Positions 56,020 through 64,000 of a stretch of DNA of 64,000 bases are shown here, piece after piece. The stretch lies in assembly GCA_934748015.1 (NCBI GenBank), contig CAKVHF010000002.1, positions 186,001-250,000 of the forward strand, read 5' to 3'. The notes beneath the pieces are model-generated. The model was not told the DNA's origin. It did no database searches and saw only the letters and a program-made list of their open reading frames with translations. The stretch comes from an uncultured Clostridia bacterium. Lineage in GTDB: Bacteria > Bacillota > Clostridia > Christensenellales > UBA1242. Position numbers and translations under genes: made by a program. Every line of letters starts with the position of its first letter. Position 1 is the stretch's first letter.

Positions 56020-56208
56020 ATGGGTATAATATATGATGTGATAAAGCAAAGTATAACAAATAGCATATTATATAATATGTCCAACAACGAAATGTTCGTG
56101 GGGGGGGGGGTAGCATTATTAGACAAAAATATAATGCTAAACTTTTTTGCACAACAAAAATATAAACGCAAGAAAAATACACTTGCAAAGGCGAATATTG
56201 TAGTCTAA
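56020..56208 (+). CDS. Small ORF with 11-G tract, possible leader peptide
   Basis: 62 aa from ATG 56020, AAGGA 7 nt upstream, 26 bp after the kinase-like gene. No family recognised. Codons 27-31 fall in a run of 11 G (56100-56110). One G less gives a stop right after the tract (30 aa); one more gives a different tail ending near 56165. The 3' third overlaps the left arm of a terminator hairpin (56173-56188), so it may be a leader peptide controlling that hairpin rather than a protein with its own role. It could also be chance. Confidence 0.35.
   Translation: MGIIYDVIKQSITNSILYNMSNNEMFVGGGVALLDKNIMLNFFAQQKYKRKKNTLAKANIVV
56100..56110 (+). repeat. Homopolymer tract of 11 G
   Basis: Eleven consecutive G in an AT-rich segment, the only such tract noticed in the window. 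G-tracts of this length are typical slippage (phase-variation) sites. A sequencing-length error is possible. Confidence 0.9.
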
Positions 56209-56251
56209 ATCTAGGCTACAAATATCAAGAAGTTCTTGTAGGTGTATTTTT
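56173..56251 (+). terminator. Long terminator-like hairpin before the LRR gene
   Basis: Outer stem of 16 bp with two G.T pairs (56173-56188 with 56236-56251), inner stem around 56196-56224 ('GTAG...CTAC'), T5 at the right end. Lies between the small ORF and the BspA-like gene, 35 bp before its ATG. No separate sigma-A promoter is obvious between the hairpin and that gene, so it could act as an attenuator. Confidence 0.55.
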
Positions 56252-56285
56252 GTTGTAATAAGTGCATTATATAAGAGGGATAAAT

Positions 56286-58484
56286 ATGAGTAAAAAACAA
56301 GCGTTATTGATAATATTGTGTGCAATTGTATCGGTTGTTGCAATAACGTCTGCACTAGTTATTGCACTAGTTGCAAGTACACAAAATATTGAGTCGCAGA
56401 TTAATGTAGAGTATAACTCGGTCGATGCATATGTTAAGATATCAGCCAATTATTATATAGGCAGTGAAGGAACGGCGATGGTCAATGGCAGTGCGACAGA
56501 AGTGGTGTTATCGCCACTAAATAGATCGGGTTCGCTTAACCAACCATCCAATAAAGCGGTGTATCTAGATGTGGACAAAGGTGGCAAAGTCGTGTATGAA
56601 TATAGGTTTGAGAACAAGTCCAAAGATTGTTCGGCTTTTATAGAGCAAGGTGTGGATTCCAATGGCAATGCTGTTGTGCCTAAAGATGCACAGTATAACA
56701 ACATTAAGATCGAATATATGTGTTCTAACAGACAACTTAGCCCATTGGTGGTTAGCGGAACGGAAACTTTTAGCAAAATAGGATTGCTTCCTTTGGACAC
56801 ACAATATCTATATGTTATTGTGTCTATTGTCAATAATATGCGTAATGCCTCATTCCAAGGTTCTTTCCTTTGGTCTTTGGGTAAGGGCGAAGTAGACAAT
56901 GTTGTAGAAAATAACAATATTGTGTTTGATGATAAAGATTTGATTAACGAAGATGCTGTTAAGAATATTACATTTGTGCCTGATGCAGTTAATAATGAGC
57001 CTAATTCATATCCTATGGTTAAGAACAAGTGCTTTACTGGCTGGTATCTGGATGCGGATTATAAGAATAAGGCAGAATTTCCGCTATACATGGATGCTAA
57101 TACTAAATTATATCCTAAATTAGAAACGGCTACAAGTGGGTTGCAATACACTTATGCCAATGGCAAATTTGTAGTATCAGGATATTCTGGTGATGCAGAA
57201 ACTATATATATCCCAGATGTATATAGTGACGGAACTAGAATTGAAGAGTTGCAAGAATTACAAGCAAATGCACTAAATGGTTCAACTGCCAAAGAGATTG
57301 TTTTGCCTAAAACATTGAAAAAAATTGGTGCCAGAGCGTTGTATAACTGTGCTAAATTACAAAAATTGTATATCCCGGAAAATGTGGAACATATCGATGG
57401 GTTAACTGCGGGATATAATATTGCACTGACAGACCTAAAAGTTGATCCTAAGAATAGTGTATATGATAGCAGAGATAACTGCAATGCTATTATCGAAACC
57501 GCAACCAATAAGTTAATTATGGGTACAGATGTTACTATTGTTCCAGATACAGTCGAGATACTTGGCAACGGATGCTTTTACAATAGTCGAATGACTAAAT
57601 TGAATATTCCAAGAGGTGTTAAAGCTATAGAAGATGATGCTCTGTCTGCTATGGCTAATTTGTCTATTTTGACAGTAAGTGCAGACAACTCAGTGTTTGA
57701 CAGCCGTAACAACTGCAATGCTATTATTAAGACCGCAACCAATTCATTATTTATTGGATGTAAGAGTACGGTTATTCCTATCAGTGTAACAAGTATTGCC
57801 GAGAAAGCATTCTATTGGGTGTCTGGTCTAACAAGCATAACTATTCCAGAAAATATTGTAACAATAGAGGATTTTGCATTTCGTGGTACGGGTCTTATTA
57901 GTCTGTATATTCCTAAGAGTGTTACTTCGATAGGGTTTGGCATAACAGGTGCATGCACTAAACTAACAAGCATAATAGTAGACCCAAGCAATACAGTGTA
58001 TGATAGCAGAAGCAACTGCAATGCAATTGTTAAGATTGAGAACAGTGAAATTATTGCCACTTGTAACAACACGATTGTTCCACAAGGTATCCTAAGGATA
58101 GGATACTACGCATTCCATAGTTCTTCGTTGACTTCAATAACTATTCCTTCAACAGTTATTTCAATTGGCCGTTCAGCATTTGATAGCTGTAGCAAATTAA
58201 CTAGTATTGCGATCCCAGATAGTGTAATTGAGATATTGGGTACGGCATTTAGTGGTTGCAGTAGTCTAAGAACTGTTACGCTAGGCAAAAATGTAAAATT
58301 AATTGGATCTGGAGCATTTCAAAATTGTACAGCACTTACAAGTGTTACTTTTGGAACAACAACAGGTTGGTATGCTACAAAAGATAGTTCTGCTACAAGT
58401 GGAACAACAATGACGGTAACTAATGCATCCACTAATGCAAGCAATCTAACTGGCACATATCTTAACTATACATGGAAGAGATAA
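56286..58484 (+). CDS. BspA-like leucine-rich-repeat surface protein
   Basis: 732 aa from ATG 56286 (AGAGGGA upstream; ATG 56262 has none). An N-terminal anchor or signal at 1-33 is similar to that of the TasA-like protein, then a beta domain to ~220 like the TasA type. A listeria-type repeat follows at ~255-280 ('CFTGWYLDADYKNKAEFPLYMDANTKLYP'; first part FTGWY...DADY). From ~310 to 700 come LRR_5/BspA repeats ('L..I.IP..V..I...AF..C..L') and the linker 'YDSR.NCNAII..' three times. The end 'GWYAT...G' is typical of such proteins. BspA-like repeats bind host or bacterial ligands; it is probably an adhesin. Next to a possible slippage switch. Confidence 0.85.
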   Translation: MSKKQALLIILCAIVSVVAITSALVIALVASTQNIESQINVEYNSVDAYVKISANYYIGSEGTAMVNGSATEVVLSPLNRSGSLNQPSNKAVYLDVDKGGKVVYEYRFENKSKDCSAFIEQGVDSNGNAVVPKDAQYNNIKIEYMCSNRQLSPLVVSGTETFSKIGLLPLDTQYLYVIVSIVNNMRNASFQGSFLWSLGKGEVDNVVENNNIVFDDKDLINEDAVKNITFVPDAVNNEPNSYPMVKNKCFTGWYLDADYKNKAEFPLYMDANTKLYPKLETATSGLQYTYANGKFVVSGYSGDAETIYIPDVYSDGTRIEELQELQANALNGSTAKEIVLPKTLKKIGARALYNCAKLQKLYIPENVEHIDGLTAGYNIALTDLKVDPKNSVYDSRDNCNAIIETATNKLIMGTDVTIVPDTVEILGNGCFYNSRMTKLNIPRGVKAIEDDALSAMANLSILTVSADNSVFDSRNNCNAIIKTATNSLFIGCKSTVIPISVTSIAEKAFYWVSGLTSITIPENIVTIEDFAFRGTGLISLYIPKSVTSIGFGITGACTKLTSIIVDPSNTVYDSRSNCNAIVKIENSEIIATCNNTIVPQGILRIGYYAFHSSSLTSITIPSTVISIGRSAFDSCSKLTSIAIPDSVIEILGTAFSGCSSLRTVTLGKNVKLIGSGAFQNCTALTSVTFGTTTGWYATKDSSATSGTTMTVTNASTNASNLTGTYLNYTWKR

Positions 58485-58527
58485 TCTTGTAGATGTGCTA
58501 ACTATATATTTACAATAGAGTTGATAC

Positions 58528-58579
58528 AAAAAAATCATCATATCAACCTTGTTATAGGTTAAGATATGATGATTTTTTT
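58528..58579. terminator. Bidirectional terminator after the LRR gene
   Basis: A 17-bp perfect stem (58528-58544 with 58563-58579), with A7 on the left and T7 on the right; the loop has its own AACCT/AGGTT stem. It separates the convergent LRR and Ca2+-ATPase genes. Confidence 0.9.
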
Positions 58580-58708
58580 GTCGTTTGAGTTTTGCTAATA
58601 ATAGCATGTTGTTTTCGTGGTGCACTCCCAAGAGTTGAATAACTTTAGGAATGTTCACTTCATTTTTTTGCAGTGCTATTATTTTTTTTGCATCAGATTT
58701 TTATACAA

Positions 58709-61393
58709 TTACTTTGCAATATTCTCTTTTTGCTTTTTCTTATTGCGGATATAATTGGAGATCAACTTCTCTATCTCTACACAAGGGATAACCATAATAG
58801 CAGAGATTATTGCATATATCCATTGAATAAATGTCAGTTGTGTGGCTCCGAAGAAGTTAGCAATAAATGGAATAAGTGTAGGAACTAGTATCAATACAAC
58901 TCCGACAAGGAAAGATATATTAAGTATTTTGTTGTCAAATGGGTTGGATGAGAATAGCGACTTACGAGATTTAGTATTGTAAGAATGGAACAATTGAATA
59001 AGTGCAAGTGTTATAAATGCCATTGTCATGCCTACTTCGTGATTGTGCATGATGTAATTGCCTATGCAATAAGATAACATTGTAAGAACGGTCTGTATAA
59101 GTCCTTGGACTAATATTGCTTTGCCAGTCGATCCAGCAAACAGGCTAGAACCCGATTTCCGTGGCGGATAATCCATAATATCCTTGTCTGCTTTCTCACA
59201 TCCTAGTGCTAGGGCAGGTAGTGAGTCGGTAACCAGGTTGATCCATAAGATCATAACTGCTGTCAAAAATTCTTGACCAGGTTGTAGCAAGAATATCGTT
59301 GCAATAAACAAGCACAAGACCTCTGCAATGTTGGCAGAAAGTAAGTATTTAACCGCTTTTTGGATATTGGCATATACCTTTCTACCTTCTTCTACAGCGG
59401 CAACGATTGTAGCAAAGTTGTCATCAGCCAGAACCATATCTGCAGCGCCTTTGCTGACATCAGTACCAGTGATACCCATGCCTACGCCTACATCGGCGAT
59501 CTTGATACTAGGTGCATCATTGACACCATCACCAGTCATGGCTACTATCATCTTAAATGTCTTAAATGCTTGAACTATTCGTACTTTGTTCTCTGGACTA
59601 ACCCTAGCAAATACTGCATATCTAGGCAGATTAGCAAAGAACTCTTTGTCGCTTAATTTATCTAACTCTGCACCAGTTATTGCTAGTGAGTCACTCTTGT
59701 ATATTCCTATTTCTTTAGCAATAGCAACTGCTGTATCTAGGTGGTCACCTGTGATCATAATTGCACGCATGCCTGCTCGGTTGCATGTTTCAACTGCTTT
59801 CTTGACTTCCTTCCTTGGTGGGTCGATCATGCCTACTATTCCTACAAAGGTTAGTCCCTCTTCTAGGTATTCTCTATTGTCTAGATCGGTGGTCTTGATT
59901 GCAAGCCCTAGTACACGCAATGCATCATCTGCCATGTTTTTGTTAGCCTGCTTGATTATAAGCATATCGTTGTCGGTGATAGGTCTAATCTCGTCACCAA
60001 CTAGTATGTTGGTGCAACGATTTAGAATAACATCTACAGCACCTTTGGTGTAGGATATATCTTTGCCACGCACATTATTGACGGTTGTCATCAATTTTCT
60101 TTTGCTGTCAAATGGGATCTCGTATACTCTAGGAGATTCTTCTTTCAATATTTTTACATTAGTTCCAATCAATTTAGCATAAGCAACTAGTGCGGTTTCA
60201 GTTGGGTCGCCTACAAGGTTGCTGTCTGCATTTTCAATTGTGTCATTGCATAGCACCAAGCCTTCGATAAGCAATCTTTCACTTTCGTCATTGTGGGAAC
60301 TGTCTTCTCTATAGAATAGTCCTTGGCTGGTTGTATACAATTGTTTTACGGTCATTTTGTTAATAGTAAGAGTACCTGTTTTGTCCGAACATATTACTTG
60401 GCAACAGCCCAATGTTTCTACCGCTGGCAGATTTTTTACTATTGCTTTTCTTTCGCTCATTCGCTTAACACCAATTGCTAACACGATTGTTACAACTGCA
60501 GGTAGTCCCTCTGGGATAGCAGCAACTGCTATTGCAACTGCTGTCATAAAACTATGAGATATGCTGTCTGCCGTAAAGCCGTTCTTGATAAGCGATGCTA
60601 CAAAGATTACAACCGCAATGCCAAGAACTAGGATTGATAGATATTTGGCAGTCTTGGCTAATTGTCCTTGCAGAGGTGTCAGAGTTTCTTTGCTTTCGCT
60701 TAGCATTGTTGCAATCTTGCCTACTTCGGTGTTCATGCCCGTTGCTACAACCACACCTTTGCCACGGCCGTAAGATACTACACCACTACTAAATACCATG
60801 TTTTTGCGATCGCCTAGGGGAGTATCTTCTTTTAGTACTACTTTGTGATCTTTCTCGGTTGGAACACTCTCACCAGTCAGGGCAGATTCTTCTATCTTAA
60901 GGGATGCAGATTCTATCAATCTGATATCTGCTGGGACATAATCGCCAGCCTCAAGAATTACAATATCACCCACAACCAGATCTTCGCTCTTAATCTTGAT
61001 AACTTCACCGTCACGCATTACTTTGGCATAAGGCTTGTTCATGTTCTTCAGGGCTTCCATTGCATCATTGGCCTTGTTCTCTTGCACCAGTCCGATGATT
61101 GCGTTGACAATAACTATTAGTAGTATTATGCCACTGTCTACTAGATCAATGTATTTCTTTTCGATTATTGCCAGCACCGCAGAGATAACTGCAGCAACCA
61201 GTAACACAATAATCATTATATCCTTCATCTGATCTAGGAAACGCAAAACTATATTTCTTCGCTTTCCTTCTTTTAAGACATTTTTGCCATCACGCTCTAG
61301 CCTAGTTGTGGCACTCTTGCTACTTAAGCCATCTTCGTGAGTATTGAAGTTGTCCAGTACTTCTTTTATGTTTTTTGCATGAAAATTTTTCAT
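58709..61393 (-). CDS. Ca2+-transporting P-type ATPase (P2A)
   Basis: 894 aa, full length. N-terminal cation-ATPase domain, TGES at 173-176, M4 PEGLP at 294-298, phosphorylated Asp in SDKTGTLT (D337), 'MITGDHLDTA', hinge 'TGDGVNDAP' and M5/M6 with 'SANIAEVL' and 'NLVTDSLPALALG', the Ca2+-ligand patterns of SERCA/PMCA-type pumps. It should use ATP to expel Ca2+ from the cytosol. It faces a CaCA antiporter across a divergent 312-bp gap, giving a calcium-efflux pair. The ATG at 61393 has a purine-rich site (AAAAAGGA) about 15 nt away, longer than usual. Confidence 0.95.
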   Translation of the reverse strand: MKNFHAKNIKEVLDNFNTHEDGLSSKSATTRLERDGKNVLKEGKRRNIVLRFLDQMKDIMIIVLLVAAVISAVLAIIEKKYIDLVDSGIILLIVIVNAIIGLVQENKANDAMEALKNMNKPYAKVMRDGEVIKIKSEDLVVGDIVILEAGDYVPADIRLIESASLKIEESALTGESVPTEKDHKVVLKEDTPLGDRKNMVFSSGVVSYGRGKGVVVATGMNTEVGKIATMLSESKETLTPLQGQLAKTAKYLSILVLGIAVVIFVASLIKNGFTADSISHSFMTAVAIAVAAIPEGLPAVVTIVLAIGVKRMSERKAIVKNLPAVETLGCCQVICSDKTGTLTINKMTVKQLYTTSQGLFYREDSSHNDESERLLIEGLVLCNDTIENADSNLVGDPTETALVAYAKLIGTNVKILKEESPRVYEIPFDSKRKLMTTVNNVRGKDISYTKGAVDVILNRCTNILVGDEIRPITDNDMLIIKQANKNMADDALRVLGLAIKTTDLDNREYLEEGLTFVGIVGMIDPPRKEVKKAVETCNRAGMRAIMITGDHLDTAVAIAKEIGIYKSDSLAITGAELDKLSDKEFFANLPRYAVFARVSPENKVRIVQAFKTFKMIVAMTGDGVNDAPSIKIADVGVGMGITGTDVSKGAADMVLADDNFATIVAAVEEGRKVYANIQKAVKYLLSANIAEVLCLFIATIFLLQPGQEFLTAVMILWINLVTDSLPALALGCEKADKDIMDYPPRKSGSSLFAGSTGKAILVQGLIQTVLTMLSYCIGNYIMHNHEVGMTMAFITLALIQLFHSYNTKSRKSLFSSNPFDNKILNISFLVGVVLILVPTLIPFIANFFGATQLTFIQWIYAIISAIMVIPCVEIEKLISNYIRNKKKQKENIAK

Positions 61394-61443
61394 AATTATA
61401 ACAAAATATCCTTTTTCTTATAAATATTGACTATAACATGATT

Positions 61444-61472
61444 ATTGTAGCATAGTTAGTTGCTAGTTTCAA
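61444..61472 (-). promoter_or_regulatory. Promoter of the Ca2+-ATPase gene
   Basis: Minus strand TTGAAA (61472-61467), 17-nt spacer, TACAAT (61449-61444), about 45 nt before the ATG. The rest of 61394-61705 holds AT-rich DNA with no clear second promoter; a ribosome site GGAAGAG at 61690-61696 serves the antiporter gene. Confidence 0.6.
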
Positions 61473-61705
61473 AATTATAATTGGACACTTTTCATTTTCT
61501 ATATCATTTTTGTGAGGTTGTTATATCATAAAATGTGCGTGTACACAATAAACATTATTAATAGTATGACATATCGTGTGCATTTTGTTAACTGTGGCAA
61601 AATTTGAGATATTTATTTCGGCGATTTTTTGCAATTTAAGGAAATGCAATATCCAAGATATTAGTTATATGTATTGCAACAAAAATATTGGAAGAGTTAT
61701 TGTGT

Positions 61706-62665
61706 ATGGAATTGTTTTGGTGTATTACTTTATTTGTTTTGGGGCTAATCATAATAATTTTTAGTGGCAACTGGATGGTAGATAATGCTGTTAAGATCAG
61801 CAGGATTACTGGCATCCCAGAGGTGCTGATAGGGGCGACAATTATAGCCCTAGCGACTACTTTGCCCGAACTAAATGTGACAATATTTTCTAGCCTAGAT
61901 GGCGTCAACGAACTGGCTGTTGGCAACGCCATGGGTAGTATAATTTTTAACCTAACATTTATTGTAGGCATCGTTATGCTATTTACTAAAAACCCAATTA
62001 CCAAGGCGGACCTTGGTAGTAACTTTTATATCATGTTTTTTTCCATACTTTTTGTGTATATTTTGGGCATAACCAACTCTATTAATCGATTTACTGGCAT
62101 GATATTGCTTACGATATTTTTGCTGTTTTTTATCAACAACATTATTGATGCTAACCGCAAAGAAACAGTGATAGAGGCGTACAGACTACATGTGTCTAAG
62201 GATAAGGTGGGAAGTCTCTGGAAATGCATAATTTTCTTTTGCATAAGTTCATTCTTTGTGTCAATGGGAGCAAGGTTACTAGTACAGAACGGCGAGAACC
62301 TAGCACGGCTTATGAATATATCCGAACATATTATAGGTGTTAGTATAATTGCGGTTGGAACTTCACTGCCGGAGGTTGTTACTGCAACTGCTAGCATTAA
62401 GCATGGCAGTACAGGCATAGCGGTGGGCAATACTATAGGAGCCAATATTATGAGTAGCACACTTCTTTTGGGTGTAAGTGCGGTTATGGAACCCAAAGGG
62501 CTAGTTATGCACAGCAATATCACAACCTTTGCTATCCCTATGATTTTGCTTAGTAGTCTAATTTTGTTTCTGCCAATATTGTTTAATCGCAAAATATACA
62601 AGACGCAAGGGGTTTTGCTTCTTATAATGTTCTTTGCATATTATTTAGTGGCGGTTAGGTTCTAA
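61706..62665 (+). CDS. CaCA-family Na+/Ca2+ antiporter
   Basis: 319 aa from ATG 61706 (GGAAGAG 9 nt upstream; TTG 61688 is less likely). About ten membrane helices in two inverted halves. The alpha repeats are visible: 'GIPEVLIGATIIALATTLPEL' with 'VGNAMGSIIFN', and 'ISEHIIGVSIIAVGTSLPEV' with 'VGNTIGANIMS'. The P-E pairs carry the Ca2+-binding glutamates. YrbG-like. It should exchange Ca2+ (or another cation) for Na+ or H+, complementing the divergent ATPase. In repeat 1 the usual G-T-S/T is A-T-T, a conservative difference. Confidence 0.9.
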   Translation: MELFWCITLFVLGLIIIIFSGNWMVDNAVKISRITGIPEVLIGATIIALATTLPELNVTIFSSLDGVNELAVGNAMGSIIFNLTFIVGIVMLFTKNPITKADLGSNFYIMFFSILFVYILGITNSINRFTGMILLTIFLLFFINNIIDANRKETVIEAYRLHVSKDKVGSLWKCIIFFCISSFFVSMGARLLVQNGENLARLMNISEHIIGVSIIAVGTSLPEVVTATASIKHGSTGIAVGNTIGANIMSSTLLLGVSAVMEPKGLVMHSNITTFAIPMILLSSLILFLPILFNRKIYKTQGVLLLIMFFAYYLVAVRF

Positions 62666-62732
62666 AATGCGACAAGTAAGTAATATATTGCTAGTAGCAA
62701 AACATTTTTTTGGGGACATATAGGAGATTGAA

Positions 62733-64000
62733 ATGAGTATTAAAAAAATTGGATGGGCAATTGTATGCCTTATTGCTTGTGTAATACTGTGTAGTTGTGG
62801 TGGAGATGGCAAAACAATAGAGGCTGTAAGCAGAAACATCACGACATATACTATGGATATTACATACAAGGATGATCACACACTGGCGGTAGATCAGACA
62901 GTGGATTATGTTAACAATGAGGGTGAAGACATAGGTGAGTTATATTTCCACCTTTATCCTAAGTCTTTCAATATGGATGCAACTCACAAGCCAGTAGGGG
63001 TGCTTAACAAGTCAAAAGCATACTACAATGGTGATAGTGAGGGAGATATAGAAATAGAAAACGTCAAGGTCGCTAGTGATGTGGTTGCTATGACTTATGT
63101 GGGCGATGATGAGGACTTTCTTAAGATAGAATTGAAGGATAAGGTCGCTAATGGCGGAAAATTGAAAATAAGCATGCAATATGTTGTAACGATCCCTAAC
63201 TGCAATCACAGATTTGGTTATGGCGAGAACACTATTAACTTGGGCAATTTCTATCCAGTGCTTGCTGTATACGACAATGGTGAGTATTCGCTTAATTCTT
63301 ATCACAGCAACGGTGATCCATTCTATAGCGATATTGCTAACTACAAGGTGACTATTACATCACCCGAGGCGTATACAATTGCATCTACGGGCAAGATGAC
63401 TGCTTTAGACAGCAAAGATGGCGTCAAAACTAGCACTTATGAGGCAAAAGCGGTTAGAGATTATGCATTTGTGCTAAGTGAGAAGTTTGAAGTAGCGACA
63501 TCCAAGATTGAGGGTGTGGATGTAATGTACTACTATTATGACGATGAGAATTGGGAGAAGAATCTGCAAGCAAGTGTAGATGCGGTTGTTACATTTAACG
63601 AGTTGTTTGGTAAATATCCATATTCTACACTATCTGTTGTTAAAGCCAATTTTGTCCATGGTGGCATGGAATATCCTAACCTAGTGTATATTAGCGATGC
63701 GGTGACCGAAGAGTTGGATTATATCAATGTAATCGTGCATGAGATCGCTCACCAATGGTGGTATGGCTTGGTCGGAAATGACGAATATGTTAATTCTTGG
63801 CTTGACGAAGGCTTAACTGAGTTTTCGACTAATTTATTCTACGAGAACAATCCAAGTTACAATGTGGATACAAAGGAAATTGTGAAGAATATAACCAAGA
63901 GTTACACCAATTTTGTGGAAATATATTCTAGTGTGTTAGGAGATGTGGATACAACCATGAACCGTAGGCTAGACGAGTACAATTCTGAGCCAGAATATGT
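62733..64000 (+). CDS. M1-family metallopeptidase lipoprotein, partial
   Basis: At least 422 aa, cut by the window end. ATG 62733 has AGGAGA upstream. Signal peptide with a lipobox-like LCSC, Cys22. Beta-rich N-domain ('YTMDITYKDDHTLAVDQTVDYVN', first part YTMDITY). Peptidase motifs: HGGMEY (309-314, the G-x-M-E-N type substrate box) and HEIAH (336-340) with the third zinc ligand E359 in WLDEGLTEF, a perfect HExxH-x18-E. It should be an extracellular, membrane-tethered zinc aminopeptidase-type enzyme. No inactivating change seen. Confidence 0.9.
   Translation, partial: MSIKKIGWAIVCLIACVILCSCGGDGKTIEAVSRNITTYTMDITYKDDHTLAVDQTVDYVNNEGEDIGELYFHLYPKSFNMDATHKPVGVLNKSKAYYNGDSEGDIEIENVKVASDVVAMTYVGDDEDFLKIELKDKVANGGKLKISMQYVVTIPNCNHRFGYGENTINLGNFYPVLAVYDNGEYSLNSYHSNGDPFYSDIANYKVTITSPEAYTIASTGKMTALDSKDGVKTSTYEAKAVRDYAFVLSEKFEVATSKIEGVDVMYYYYDDENWEKNLQASVDAVVTFNELFGKYPYSTLSVVKANFVHGGMEYPNLVYISDAVTEELDYINVIVHEIAHQWWYGLVGNDEYVNSWLDEGLTEFSTNLFYENNPSYNVDTKEIVKNITKSYTNFVEIYSSVLGDVDTTMNRRLDEYNSEPEY

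Noticed and set aside
61394..61705. Possible small ORFs and a shared divergent operator between the calcium genes
   Set aside because: No ORF with a ribosome site other than the antiporter start, and no convincing symmetric motif found by eye.
1..64000. tRNA, rRNA, insertion sequence or transposase
   Set aside because: No cloverleaf with conserved T-loop, no rRNA stretches, and no transposase or integrase motif seen on either strand.

Overview
The window looks like a chromosomal segment of a low-GC Bacillota, most likely an uncultured gut-type Clostridia relative. This rests on AT-rich DNA, strong AGGAGG-type ribosome sites, frequent TTG starts, sigma-A-like promoters, many A-run/T-run terminators, and a surface proteome of lipoproteins, SH3-domain proteins and BspA-like leucine-rich repeats. 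I cannot assign a genus from the sequence.

Region 1 (1-30.1 kb). After a pair of DnaA-box sequences and a 32-bp perfect palindrome comes one uninterrupted gene of about 29.6 kb. It encodes a 9,867-residue lipoprotein built of Ig-like N-terminal sequence and several GLUG/beta-helix-type modules. A very long run of Gly-Gly-Ile-Val-Gly repeats follows, then a His/Cys-rich C-terminus.

Region 2 (30.1-32.2 kb). A cytosolic HExxH protein converges on a membrane-anchored N-acetylmuramoyl-L-alanine amidase, with a bidirectional terminator between them.

Region 3 (32.3-50.5 kb). This is a phage-derived region. An AT-rich cassette (P27-like small terminase, ParB-like protein, methyltransferase-like protein, SplB-like radical SAM protein) is followed by a compact podovirus-like morphogenesis operon: large terminase, small-terminase-like protein, Zn-ribbon peptide, portal, scaffold, capsid, connector, nozzle, putative fibre, coiled-coil protein and two holins. 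Two outward-secreted SH3 membrane proteins lie on the minus strand inside it. Between them is a sigma-region-4-like regulator, preceded by a promoter with a near-perfect LexA/DinR box, two TTTGTACAAA palindromes and a second promoter. I see no integrase, repressor, replication genes, tail sheath or tape measure. The cluster therefore looks like a reduced or domesticated short-tailed prophage or particle that may be damage-induced.

Region 4 (50.5-58.5 kb). These are host envelope genes: a polytopic membrane protein, a TasA-like exported protein, a WHPxW tandem membrane protein, an Ig-like lipoprotein, a guanylate-kinase-like protein fused to a ParB-like domain, and a BspA-like surface protein. 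A candidate ~95-nt small RNA lies between 52.3 and 52.4 kb. An 11-G tract in a small ORF upstream of the BspA-like gene could be a slippage switch.

Region 5 (58.7-64 kb). A Ca2+ P-type ATPase and a divergent CaCA-family antiporter make up a calcium-efflux pair. An M1-type peptidase lipoprotein runs off the right edge. No rRNA, tRNA, CRISPR array or insertion sequence was seen.
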